A stretch of DNA of 64,000 bases. It comes from RBC101 sp052387735 (lineage in GTDB: Bacteria; Gemmatimonadota; Gemmatimonadetes; Gemmatimonadales; Gemmatimonadaceae). Numbering within the stretch: position 1 is the stretch's first letter; every line of letters starts with the position of its first letter. The translations under genes were made by a program, and so were the position numbers. The DNA lies in the NCBI GenBank assembly GCA_052387735.1, contig JBQTIW010000124.1, positions 1 through 64,000 on the forward strand, written 5' to 3'. This document shows positions 1 to 7,813 of this stretch, one piece after another. A model generated the notes under the pieces. It had not been told where the DNA came from, ran no database searches, and saw nothing but the letters and a program-made list of their open reading frames with translations.

Positions 1-470
1 ACACTTCGCCACACGAGGCCTCGCGAAGTCACGCAACCCATCAAGGAGCATGAAGGCCACGTCTCGTGGCCTTCGCGTTGACGGCGACGGAGACGTGGGA
101 GGGGAAACGTTACTGGTGTTCTTTCCAAGGGTGCTGCCGCCTAACGGCGACAGCGCGGGGGGCGCTGCCCCCCGCTGCCCCCCGGAGAGCCTTTTATTGG
201 GGCGCACCCGGCTGGGCTCAAAGTCCCAACCGGATGCTGACCCCGCGACAGCCCGTTGCCGGTCTGCGCCCACGTGGCTCGGGAGGCTCTCAGGAACCCG
301 GCCGCGCGCCTCGGAGCCCGACTGGGCTCGCCCTATTTGCCCTGTGCGGAAACCTGTGCGACTCGAATCCGCGCGAGGCCGCCAAATGACTCGTTTTGCC
401 CCTCTATCGACCTTGCGATTCTCTCGTTTCCCCTGTGAAACTCCACCAGACTCGTTGTTACCGGACTGAC
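1..470. other. Gene-free stretch at the window edge
   Basis: No reading frame here has a recognisable domain. The stretch holds an inverted repeat at 3-9/23-29 enclosing the palindrome GAGGCCTC, a strong hairpin at 52-74, runs of C around 165-185, and a tRNA-like 3' end near 341-384. Together with the tRNA half that follows it looks like decayed mobile-element or island-edge DNA, but nothing identifies the element. Confidence 0.4.
52..74. terminator. Perfect 10-bp hairpin, 3-nt loop
   Basis: GAAGGCCACG and CGTGGCCTTC are exact reverse complements separated by TCT. No T-run follows on either strand, so it may be a factor-assisted terminator or a structural element of the unknown gene-free stretch around it. 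Confidence 0.4.
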
Positions 471-512
471 CTTTTAATCCGTAGGTCCCGGGTTCGAGCC
501 CCGGCCGGGTCA
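471..512 (+). other. 3' half of a tRNA-Lys(TTT) gene, attachment-site-like
   Basis: The sequence begins at the anticodon loop CTTTTAA (anticodon TTT), continues TCCG, a short variable region, a T-arm CCGGG-TTCGAGC-CCCGG, an acceptor strand CCGGGTC and discriminator A at 512. No CCA is encoded. No matching 5' half is present: the partner acceptor strand GACCCGG is absent upstream and the bases before the loop do not pair as an anticodon stem. Integrative elements that use tRNA genes commonly copy exactly the piece from anticodon loop to 3' end, so this is probably an attL/attR remnant rather than a working tRNA. Confidence 0.6.
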
Positions 513-619
513 TTCCCCCACCTGCCTAACGCGCGCGAACCCCGAGCGCCAATGGCACGTTGCGCAGTCCCGGTCACTCCCGCCGGTCCCGCGGGTCGGC
601 AATCGCCGCTGGCGGATGA

Positions 620-1117
620 CCCCCTCCGGAGGAATTCACCAGCGTGCACGCAGGCCGTGATTACGGCTGGCCCTTCTGCAACCCCAACCCGGACACGCCG
701 GTCGGGATGGATGACATGCCGTTCGACGTGGACTATGACCTCCGGACGTCCGGCGTGAACTGCGCAATGAAACAGCGGATTGCCAAGGGTATCCAGGCGC
801 ATTCGGCGCCACTGGGGCTGCTGTTCCTGCAGCCAACGGCGTTTCCCGCCGCCTACACGAATGGTGTGGTGATTGCGTTACAAGGCTCGTGGAATCGATC
901 GACCAAAACGGGCTACAAGCTCATACATTTCACCTGGGATGCCGCCACCCAGGGCCCGTTAGGCCAGATCGATCTGGTCAGCGGCTGGCTGACCACGGGA
1001 GGTACCGTCTGGGGTCGTCCGGTCGACGTTGCGATGGGCGGCGACGGGTCCCTGCTGATCTCGGACGACCAGAGCGGCACGGTCTATCGCCTCAGGGGGA
1101 CCACCGGCGGAGGCTAG
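620..1117 (+). pseudogene. C-terminal fragment of a PQQ-dependent sorbosone/glucose dehydrogenase
   Basis: The frame reads PEEFTSVHAGRDYGWPFC just after an in-frame TGA at 617-619, then SAPLGLLFL, FPAAY, VVIALQGSWNR and ends DVAMGGDGSLLISDDQSG-TVYRL. These are the last blades of the six-bladed glucose/sorbosone dehydrogenase propeller, where the enzyme closes over PQQ and calcium. Family members are around 400 residues; only about 165 remain, with homology starting abruptly at a conserved EEF motif. The N-terminal two thirds, signal peptide included, are missing. A GTG at 644 could start translation but would not give a folded enzyme. The break lies about 110 bp after the tRNA-Lys fragment, so truncation by the same rearrangement is likely. 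Confidence 0.75.
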
Positions 1118-1300
1118 GGAGCAGGGAGCGTGTTCCGTTCTCCGTCTCTCCTCGCCCAGCCATGAGTCACCGCTCATCATCGCGCGGCCGTTGCCCCGAA
1201 CGTTAAGCTGACCTAACGACCTGGTACGTCAAGCGCATCACCGAACGACCCGATACTGAACAGAGGCCGCGCTCCACGGAAGGAGCGTTGGCTTCTTTTC

Positions 1301-2428
1301 ATGACCGACATCGTTTCCCCCCTGTCATCCGCGCGGCACGCGCTGGCCTCCGATATCGCGCGGACCGTCGCCGCTGATGGCGGCACGTCGCGTCACATCG
1401 CACGCCTGCTACGGCTGGTGCTCGATGCCTCACGCGCATCGGCGCTCCGCCTGTCGCTGTATGGCGATCCGTCGAGCGACGAACTGGTCGACGTCACCAG
1501 CATCGGGCACCAGGGTCTGCGCGGTCGCGAGCTGACCATCGAGCTTCGCGAGGGAAAGGGCGGCCGGCTGGGAAAGCTTACCCTAACGAGACCACCGGGC
1601 GAGCTCTGGCTGGGCGAGGACTGGGTCAGGTCCGAGAACTGGGCCCAGGCCATCGTTCGCGAGCTCCTGCTCACCGCCCGTGACGACGTCGTAGCGGAGA
1701 CCGGCGCGCGTGGAGCGCGACCGCGCAACGATCAACTGGTCAGTGCCATCGAGGGGTCCGACGACGGCATGATCCTGATCAGCGCCGACCGCCACGTCGA
1801 GTGGATCAACGACGGGTTTCTTCGCATGATCGAGCTCCCCCGGGCCGCGGTCCAGGGAGCAACATTGCAGCAACTGCAACGCGCGCATCCCACCATCGGT
1901 GCGCTTCGGGATCTGGATGCGAGCTGCGAAATGGGGCTGGACACCTCATACGAACGTGTGCGCGGTCGACACAGCGGTGAGCGGTTCTGGATCTCCGTGG
2001 CGTTCACGGTCGTGCGCAACGACGCCGAGGAGGTAACGCATTTCGTCGCCATCGCTCGCGATGTGACCGGGCAGCGCGAGCGCGAGTTCAAGCTGCGACG
2101 GCTGTCCTCCGCCCTTCATGCGTCCACCGAGGGCATCGCCGTCGTCGATGACGCGCGACGTTTCACCGTGGCGAACCTGGCCTTCGCGCGGTTGCACGGC
2201 CTCGATTCAGCCGAAGAGGTGTTGGGACGGTCGTGGTTCGATGTGTGTGCGCCCTTCGCCGGACTGGATCGATTGCACGACGTGGAGTTCGCCATCGAAA
2301 CGTCGAGCGCATGGATGGGACAGTTTGAGATGTCCGGCCCTACCGGGACATCGCGCATCGTGCGCCATGCGGTGACGCGCTTGTTGGACGGCGGCTGGAT
2401 CATCAGTGCGTGCGCCATCACGCAGTGA
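1301..2428 (+). CDS. Double PAS-domain sensor protein without output domain
   Basis: A 375-residue soluble protein. Residues about 1-125 form a degenerate GAF-like or unassigned N-terminal region. Two PAS folds follow: one near 145-260 (EGSDDGMILISADRHVEWIN ... FVAIARDVTGQRERE, with the typical PAC ending) and one near 265-375 (LHASTEGIAVVDDARRFTVA). There is no histidine kinase, GGDEF or HTH part, so it presumably senses a ligand or redox state and acts on a partner. The start is supported by GGAAGGA about 14 bases upstream. It ends convergently against a small minus-strand frame with an 11-bp overlap. Confidence 0.8.
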   Translation: MTDIVSPLSSARHALASDIARTVAADGGTSRHIARLLRLVLDASRASALRLSLYGDPSSDELVDVTSIGHQGLRGRELTIELREGKGGRLGKLTLTRPPGELWLGEDWVRSENWAQAIVRELLLTARDDVVAETGARGARPRNDQLVSAIEGSDDGMILISADRHVEWINDGFLRMIELPRAAVQGATLQQLQRAHPTIGALRDLDASCEMGLDTSYERVRGRHSGERFWISVAFTVVRNDAEEVTHFVAIARDVTGQREREFKLRRLSSALHASTEGIAVVDDARRFTVANLAFARLHGLDSAEEVLGRSWFDVCAPFAGLDRLHDVEFAIETSSAWMGQFEMSGPTGTSRIVRHAVTRLLDGGWIISACAITQ

Positions 2429-2628
2429 CGGGAATCTCGTCGTTGAACTCTGGCCGCTCGAAACCGTGGCCCGCGATCTTCAACGCCGCGGCGGACAGGT
2501 CCCCGGGGCATAGACCCGATCACCGCACCTGGCACCAGGGCTTCGCGGTCCGAGATGAGCTGTTCCAGCTTCCTGGGGCCGCCCAAGGCCAGGAAAACTG
2601 TGAGGAGGATCAGTGAAAGGGGTCGCAT
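2418..2628 (-). pseudogene. Small unknown gene with apparent frameshift
   Basis: On the minus strand a start at 2628 gives MRPLSLILLTVFLALGGP followed by KLEQLISDREALVPGAVIGSM. In the next frame, beginning about 2505, the text GDLSAAALKIAGHGFERPE continues to a TGA at 2418-2420, which sits neatly against the stop of the convergent PAS gene. The two halves read like one protein of about 70 residues with a membrane or signal N-terminus, broken at a CCCCGGGG run. No family recognised. It could be a sequencing error, a real frameshift, or coincidence. Confidence 0.3.
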
Positions 2629-2754
2629 CCGCGAAAGCCGCTGGGCGACAGCCCCGATCGTGCATGGAGGCGCTCTGGTTGCCTCGTCACGTCTCAGTCG
2701 TGTGTGATACGGATGCTCTCCCTCCGCAGGGGAGGGTCACTTCACAGCCTCCGA

Positions 2755-3234
2755 ATGGCCGAACTTCCAGCCGACGACAGTGCCCGCGACCTCAACGCGG
2801 CCATCCCAGCTCCCTCCGGAGTGGATGAGCCACGTCGGAGTCGGCTGCGATTCACCAACTTTCACTTCGAACGGACGCCCAACGCCCGCTGTTCTGCGGA
2901 AGTGGAGTTGGAGTGGGTTGCCGGAGATAGCGTGGTCGGGCGAGCCGACGGCGTGGCCTCGGCGCTTGGCGACCTGCGCGTCGCCGCGGAGGCGACGTTG
3001 CGCGCGATCGAGACGTTTGTTCGGGGCGTCGCGACGCTCGAGCTGATTGGGGTCAAGACGATGCGCGCATTCGACGCAAACATCGTGATGGTGAGTGTGC
3101 TCGCCACCACGAGTGACGGACAGCGACGGCTGCTCGGATGTCATCTGTCGGAAGAGGACCAGCTGCGGGCCGCGGTCATCGCCACGCTGCAGGCCACCAA
3201 CCGCGTGCTTGGTAACGCGATCGCCACGCGCTAG
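2755..3234 (+). CDS. Conserved protein of unknown function
   Basis: From the ATG at 2755 this gives 159 residues. The N-terminal 25 are polar and probably disordered. The rest looks like an alpha-beta sandwich: a strand-rich start (RLRFTNFHFER), a helix DGVASALGDLRVAAEATLRAIETF, a strand ELIGVKTMRAFDANIVMVSV and a final helix QLRAAVIATLQATNRVLG. The layout recalls the allosteric dimer domain that follows isopropylmalate synthase, but the motifs do not settle it. A 51-nt in-frame extension to 2704 exists but is low-complexity. No clear ribosome-binding site. Confidence 0.6.
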   Translation: MAELPADDSARDLNAAIPAPSGVDEPRRSRLRFTNFHFERTPNARCSAEVELEWVAGDSVVGRADGVASALGDLRVAAEATLRAIETFVRGVATLELIGVKTMRAFDANIVMVSVLATTSDGQRRLLGCHLSEEDQLRAAVIATLQATNRVLGNAIATR

Positions 3235-3273
3235 TACGAGGCTTCGGGCAGCGCCACACTCGTAAGGCAGGGT

Positions 3274-3300
3274 CGGGTTTGCACGAGGTTCCAAAACCCG
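3274..3300 (+). terminator. Hairpin after the unknown gene
   Basis: CGGGTTT (3274-3280) pairs with AAACCCG (3294-3300) across a 13-nt loop, 40 bp after the preceding stop. No T-run follows, so a weak or factor-dependent terminator at best. Confidence 0.35.
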
Positions 3301-3359
3301 GCACCGGGACACAGATTCCGGGGTAGACGAGGCGAACACGCTGGAGGAGTCAGCCGCTC

Positions 3360-5003
3360 ATGCCATCGCGCGCCGTACGACCGCGACACCTTGCACTCGC
3401 CATCGCGCTGGTTTCCTGCGCGCCCGCGATGCGGCCTCTGCCCCCCGCGGGGCAACCTCTTCCCCAAGACGCGCCGCCACCGTCGGCGGTATCCGACAGG
3501 GCGCCGGCCGATCAGGCGCCATCATCAGGAACGTCGTCCGCTCGGGTACCCGCCGTGACGCTTCCCGAGTCGCTCGACGTACGGACTCGCGAGGCCATCG
3601 CCGCGGCGGCCATGTCGATCGGCCTCAACGATTCACTGCTCTTCGCCCCTAAACCCGCCGAGTCCACCGCCGATTCCGCGTCCAGCACCGAGGAAGAAGA
3701 GGAGCCGAGCTGGGACATCGATGTCATGTCATACGCGACGCACGATCGCGTGTCGCACTATGTCAGCCTGTTCACCGGTCCCGCGAAGGAGCGCATCCAG
3801 TCGCGGCTCCAGCGCGGCAAGCGGTACGAGCCCATGATCCGCGAGAAGTTCCGCGCCCGCGGCATTCCCGAAGACATGTACTACCTGGGGCTCGTGGAAA
3901 GCGGGTACGATCCTCATGCCTATTCACGGGCCGCCGCCGTCGGCATGTGGCAGTTCATGAGCTCCACGGCACGCGGTGTCGGGCTGCGTGTGGACCACTG
4001 GGTGGATGAGCGCCGCGATCCGATCCGGGCCACCGACGCCGCGGCGAAATTTCTCAATATCCTGCACAACCAGTTCGGGTCGTACTACCTCGCCGCCGCG
4101 GCGTATAACGGCGGCCCGGGTCGCGTTTCGCGGGGCCTCGCCAGGTTCCAGGACGAGCTGCGGGAGAGCGAAGGTGACGACAAGTTCTTCACACTCGCCG
4201 AGCAGTCGTACCTGCGGTCGGAGACGCGCAACTATGTTCCGCAGCTGATCGCGGCGGCCCTCATTGGCAAGACACCAGGCCGCTACGGCTTGTCGATCGC
4301 CGATTCGGTGGAGGGCTTCACCTACGATTCGGTGCGTGTGCCGGAGCTGACCTCGTTAGGCATGGTCGCCCGTGCATCGCAATCCACGGTCGACGAGATC
4401 CGGGACCTCAACCCGCACTTCCTCCGAGGCGCTACACCGCCGCGCTTCAACGCCTTTGTGCGCGTCCCGTCGGGGAAGGCATCGGCGTTCGACTCGCTGT
4501 TCCTGGCGATTGCTCCAGACGAGCGGGTGTCGTTCGCGCGGGTTCGGAGCAAGAAGGGCCAGACGTTGTCGTCGATCGCGCGGGCGAATGGTCTCGATAC
4601 GCGCCAGCTCGCCTGGTACAACCCGGGCCTGTCCACATCGCGCAAGCTGGCCGTCGGCAAGGAAGTCCTCGTCCCTGCGAACCACGTGATCGTCGGTGCG
4701 CGCGACGTGCCCGATCCAAGGATCGAGCGCTACGGGACGTCGAGCGGCGGGGGACGGGTCGTGCACGTGGTACGAAGAGGCGAGTCGCTGGGCCTCATTG
4801 CCAAGCGCTATCGTACGAGCGTGGCATCGCTGAAGCGGGTCAACGGACTCAAGCGCACGGTTGTGTATCCGGGACAGACGATCATTGTGCGGGCTGGGCG
4901 AGGCCGTTCACGCCCCGCGGCAAAGCGAGCCTCCACCACGACGGCCAACGGGTCGGGCGAGGTCAGGACCACGCCAGCCAAAAAGAAACCGGCCCCTCGG
5001 TAG
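3360..5003 (+). CDS. mltD: MltD-type membrane-bound lytic transglycosylase with LysM repeats
   Basis: A 547-residue lipoprotein that would cleave peptidoglycan glycan strands to 1,6-anhydro-muropeptides in the periplasm. The signal peptide ends in the lipobox LVSC with Cys20. A low-complexity linker runs to about residue 115. The SLT domain spans about 165-290, with catalytic Glu180 in LGLVESGYDPHA, AVGMWQFM, and AAAAYNGGPGRVSRG. Two LysM domains follow, near 395-445 and 465-510 (VVHVVRRGESLGLIAKRY), then a basic tail. CTGGAGGAG lies 9 bases before the ATG. A second, shorter transglycosylase lies convergent just downstream, so wall turnover is served twice here. Confidence 0.9.
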   Translation: MPSRAVRPRHLALAIALVSCAPAMRPLPPAGQPLPQDAPPPSAVSDRAPADQAPSSGTSSARVPAVTLPESLDVRTREAIAAAAMSIGLNDSLLFAPKPAESTADSASSTEEEEEPSWDIDVMSYATHDRVSHYVSLFTGPAKERIQSRLQRGKRYEPMIREKFRARGIPEDMYYLGLVESGYDPHAYSRAAAVGMWQFMSSTARGVGLRVDHWVDERRDPIRATDAAAKFLNILHNQFGSYYLAAAAYNGGPGRVSRGLARFQDELRESEGDDKFFTLAEQSYLRSETRNYVPQLIAAALIGKTPGRYGLSIADSVEGFTYDSVRVPELTSLGMVARASQSTVDEIRDLNPHFLRGATPPRFNAFVRVPSGKASAFDSLFLAIAPDERVSFARVRSKKGQTLSSIARANGLDTRQLAWYNPGLSTSRKLAVGKEVLVPANHVIVGARDVPDPRIERYGTSSGGGRVVHVVRRGESLGLIAKRYRTSVASLKRVNGLKRTVVYPGQTIIVRAGRGRSRPAAKRASTTTANGSGEVRTTPAKKKPAPR

Positions 5004-5012
5004 CGGCCGGTT
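4987..5012. terminator. Hairpin across the mltD stop codon
   Basis: AACCGGCC (4987-4994) pairs exactly with GGCCGGTT (5005-5012) over a 10-nt loop containing the TAG stop. It lies between two convergent transglycosylase genes and could serve both. Confidence 0.45.
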
Positions 5013-5073
5013 CTCGATCGCGAACGCCAAGGTCCAGCGCTCTGCCCATCACAGGGGTGCGACCAATGGTGTT

Positions 5074-5102
5074 CCCGAATCCCCAATCCCGGGACTCAAT
5101 CC
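5074..5102 (-). repeat. Heptad arm (GGGATTS) at the SLT gene stop
   Basis: On the minus strand the TGA stop of the next gene runs into GGGATTG GGGATTC GGG, two units of a G-rich heptad. It belongs to the dispersed family of GGGNNNN arms that follow stop codons in this window. No matching C-rich arm was seen nearby. Confidence 0.55.
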
Positions 5103-5788
5103 AGCACCCCGCGACCCCGGTAGCCTTTCAGCACCACCCGGTCGTACCCATTTGAAGCGTCCAGATCGAGCTCCTTGGCCGCGATCACGGCTGCTGGTCC
5201 CCGATTGTAGGCGAGGAGCGCCATCTGGATATCTCCCCGCTGCCACTTGATCATGCGGCGCAGATAGCGGAAGCCGATTCGGAGATTCGTCTCGCGGTCA
5301 TACAGACTTTCCCTGGTAATCGTCTGGTCGTAGTCGCGAGCCGTCGCCAGCATCAGCTGTGTCAGACCGGTGGCGCCCACCGGTGAGGTGGCTCGCTCGT
5401 TGAACTGACTCTCCAGCCGAACCAGCGGGAACGCGAGCTCCGGGTCGATCCGCTCGTTGATCGCCGCATCGTAGATCGCGGCGGAGAGGTCGGAGGCAAT
5501 CTTGTACTCCCGGGCGTACTCGAAAATGCGGTTCCAGCGTTCCAGGTGTGCCGTAGCGATGCGAAGCTCACCACGAGCCGCCTCGAGCTGACCCGTCAGG
5601 GCAGTCACTTCTGCTTCGTCCGCACCGGGACCCCTGATCGCGGCAGCACCCGCCTCGGTCGGCGTCCAGCTCCGGCCGGCCAGAACGGACGCAGCGATAA
5701 CCAGCACCGCCATGATCCCACCTCTCACCCGTCTATTCCGGCGGTCCACGTCGCCGCGACGCACGTATGTCCCACGAAGATCTTTCAT
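5096..5788 (-). CDS. Soluble-type lytic transglycosylase (SLT domain)
   Basis: A 230-residue protein. An N-terminal transmembrane or uncleaved signal segment (GIMAVLVIAASVLAG) is followed by a coiled stretch around 55-80 and a compact SLT domain near 105-220: LVRLESQFNERATSPVGATGLTQLM, with catalytic Glu in LES, then LRIGFRYLRRM and ALLAYNRGPAAV. It would cut glycan strands while anchored at the inner membrane. AGAGGTG precedes the ATG at a good distance. It lies 60 bp downstream of moaC on the same strand; no functional link is obvious. Confidence 0.87.
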   Translation of the reverse strand: MKDLRGTYVRRGDVDRRNRRVRGGIMAVLVIAASVLAGRSWTPTEAGAAAIRGPGADEAEVTALTGQLEAARGELRIATAHLERWNRIFEYAREYKIASDLSAAIYDAAINERIDPELAFPLVRLESQFNERATSPVGATGLTQLMLATARDYDQTITRESLYDRETNLRIGFRYLRRMIKWQRGDIQMALLAYNRGPAAVIAAKELDLDASNGYDRVVLKGYRGRGVLD

Positions 5789-5848
5789 TCAACACCTCTA
5801 TCAGCAAAGGGGTCGGCGCCGTCGTCCGGCTCTCGACCCCTGTGTGAC

Positions 5849-6349
5849 CTACTCGGCGGCAAGCTCTCGACTCCCAGCCCTCACCCAATCCCCACTCTTG
5901 CCGCCGCGCTTTTCGAGGAGCGAAATCTGGCCCATGACCATGGCCTTATCCACTCCCTTCGCCATATCGTAAAGTGTGATCAAGCTCACACTTACGGCAG
6001 TTATCGCTTCCATCTCCACTCCGGTTTGTGCCTCAGTGGACACTTCGGCTACTACCCTGATACCGGGCAAGGACCGGTCCAGCTCAAAATCGATCTGGAT
6101 GTTGGTTAGAGGAATCTGATGACAGAGCGGGATGAGCTCCGCCGTCTTCTTGGCTGCCATGATGCCTGCCACACGCGCGATGCCCAGGACGTCGCCCTTC
6201 GCGATCGAGTTCCCGCGGATCGCCTCGAGGGTCTCGGAGCTCATCATGATGGTTCCCGACGCCTTGGCACTGCGGCTCGTGACCCGCTTCCCAGTGACGT
6301 CTACCATCTGTGCCTTGCCGCCTTCGTCCACGTGAGTTAGCCGAGTCAT
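5849..6349 (-). CDS. moaC: Cyclic pyranopterin monophosphate synthase MoaC
   Basis: Second step of molybdenum cofactor synthesis, converting the MoaA product to cyclic pyranopterin monophosphate in the cytoplasm. From the ATG at 6349 the protein has 166 residues, close to the family norm, and opens MTRLTHVDEGGKAQMVDVT. Hallmarks are AKKTAELIPLCHQIPL, GVEMEAITAVSVSLITLYD and the metal/substrate stretch MAKGVDKAM near the C-terminus. The frame stays open upstream to 6586, and an ATG at 6547 has a good AGGGGAG site, so a basic 66-residue extension is possible. No other moa gene is in the window. Confidence 0.93.
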   Translation of the reverse strand: MTRLTHVDEGGKAQMVDVTGKRVTSRSAKASGTIMMSSETLEAIRGNSIAKGDVLGIARVAGIMAAKKTAELIPLCHQIPLTNIQIDFELDRSLPGIRVVAEVSTEAQTGVEMEAITAVSVSLITLYDMAKGVDKAMVMGQISLLEKRGGKSGDWVRAGSRELAAE

Positions 6350-6704
6350 CCTGGCCTTTGAGTATCTGGTGACCCGACGCTTGGCAGCCGCCGGCCTTGT
6401 GGTCTTTGGTCTCAAAAAGCCTTCGATCAGCTGGCAGGCCTCGCCGGAATTGCCCTGCCCGCGCCACGGATAGCGAACCAGGACCAACTCCCGTTGATCC
6501 GGCATTTCGACCCGCGTGTGTCTTTCGCGTGCTACACCCAGCCGCATGGACTGCTCCCCTTTTGACGGACCCCAGCTTCTCGGCACGGGTCAAGTCTAGG
6601 AACGGGGTCGGACGATGTGCCCTGTGGCTAACCCCAGGTCTTCGGGCGAAGTGACCGGATTCTGAGACGGGAGACGGGAGACCCTACCACCGACCCGCAG
6701 TGAG
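6350..6704. other. Gap between holB and moaC
   Basis: Apart from the open in-frame extension of moaC described there, the gap holds a heptad arm at 6664-6684 and a possible ribosome-binding site (AGGGGAG) before an ATG at 6547. I see no molybdenum-cofactor riboswitch pattern I could defend and no hairpin with a T-run. Confidence 0.4.
6664..6684 (+). repeat. Heptad arm (GAGACGG)n near the holB stop
   Basis: GAGACGG GAGACGG GAGACCC, two and a half units of the commonest heptad word in the window, beginning 20 bp downstream of the holB stop. It is G-rich on the strand opposite to holB, unlike most arms. No inverted partner nearby. Confidence 0.6.
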
Positions 6705-7787
6705 CTAGCCTCGGTCGGAGAGCGCTTCGGTGAGTCTGACGAGGATCGACGAGGCGAGGAGCTGGGGATTCACGTTCTGCTGGGCGGCGGCCTTGGCATC
6801 CTCGATCTGCTCCACGGCCATGGCGGCGCCTCGCGCCCGGTCGCCGTCTCCCCGGGTTACCGCGTCTCGCATTCGCGACCGCAGCTCGGTCTCAATGGCG
6901 TCGAGGACGTCGGAGAAACGACCACGCGCACCGGCAACCCCCTGCGAGAGCGCCAGGTGTGCGGCGCGTTCGCCGTCGCTGGCTTCTGCGATGTCGAGGA
7001 AACGACGCGCGGCGTTAAGGGCCGAGGCAGAATGCTGCGCGTCCAGGAGCCGGCCCGGAGCGCCCGCCGCGAGCGCCAGGCGTTTCTCGCGTTCCGCCGG
7101 GAGGGAGTCTTCGTCGAGCACCTTGCTGACGGACGCATCGGAAAGCCACCGTGCCACCTCGGTGTTCGCGAGCGGCGCGACTCGCACGGCGACGACGCGA
7201 GACCTGATGGTCGGGAGCAGCGCACCCGGGGTGCTCGACGTCAGGATGAGAAAGGTGTTGGCAGGAGGCTCCTCGAGGAGCTTGAGGAAGGCGTTTGCTG
7301 CCTGATCCGAGCCTTCCTGTGACACCATGCGTTCCGCGTCGCCCACGATCACGACCTTGCGACGGGCCAGCGCCGGCGTGACGCTCGCCGCCCGCACGAC
7401 CATGCGGATCATGGGGACGAAGATACCGTCGCTGCCTGAAGGCGGTGCGTACAGTCCTGACGATCTGGCGCGCTCGAGGCCGGCGCTGATCAGATCCGAT
7501 TTCACCTCATCCAGCGATGGGTCGGAATCCTTGAGCCGAGGGCGCGGGAAAACCCACCACACATCAGGGTGCGTCAGCTCTCCGGCCATCCGGCAGTGAC
7601 GGCATTCGCCACACGGACGTGCCGTGCGCTCACACACGAGCGCAGCGGCCAGCCAGAGCGCGAGGCGCTGCTTGCCGACGCCCGCATCGCCATGAAGAAG
7701 AAGGCTTTGAGGCAACGTGCCGCGCGCGAGACTGTGCAGCAGGCGGGTGCGAAGCGGTTCATGGCCGTACAGGGGAACGAGCGGCAT
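6705..7787 (-). CDS. holB: DNA polymerase III delta' subunit
   Basis: A 360-residue clamp-loader subunit that helps open the beta clamp at the replication fork. It begins MPLVPLYGHEPLRTRLLHSL; Walker-A-like GDAGVGKQR is near residue 35, followed by the zinc module CGECRHC and HPDVWWV. VVIVGDAERM and NAFLKLLEEPPANTFLIL form the Walker-B and sensor region. An alternative GTG at 7817 overlaps the amidase stop as GTGA and would add 10 residues; family alignment favours the ATG, coupling favours the GTG. It closes the minus-strand run that starts with the peptide-use genes. Confidence 0.9.
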   Translation of the reverse strand: MPLVPLYGHEPLRTRLLHSLARGTLPQSLLLHGDAGVGKQRLALWLAAALVCERTARPCGECRHCRMAGELTHPDVWWVFPRPRLKDSDPSLDEVKSDLISAGLERARSSGLYAPPSGSDGIFVPMIRMVVRAASVTPALARRKVVIVGDAERMVSQEGSDQAANAFLKLLEEPPANTFLILTSSTPGALLPTIRSRVVAVRVAPLANTEVARWLSDASVSKVLDEDSLPAEREKRLALAAGAPGRLLDAQHSASALNAARRFLDIAEASDGERAAHLALSQGVAGARGRFSDVLDAIETELRSRMRDAVTRGDGDRARGAAMAVEQIEDAKAAAQQNVNPQLLASSILVRLTEALSDRG

Positions 7788-7813
7788 AGGGGAAATATGT
7801 CCCCGTGGCGTGC

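Noticed and set aside
341..384. tRNA-Ser-like 3' end (GTGCGGAAACCTGTGC, CTCGAAT loop, GAGGCCGCCA)
   Set aside because: The T-arm pairs only four of five positions, the loop starts CTC not TTC, it would encode CCA unlike the real tRNA-Asn, and no 5' half is found. Too weak to call.
4861..4890. Plus-strand frame starting MCIRDR, resembling a sequencing-adapter artefact
   Set aside because: It is an out-of-frame reading of the conserved LysM motif VYPGQT inside mltD; the match to the adapter is partial.
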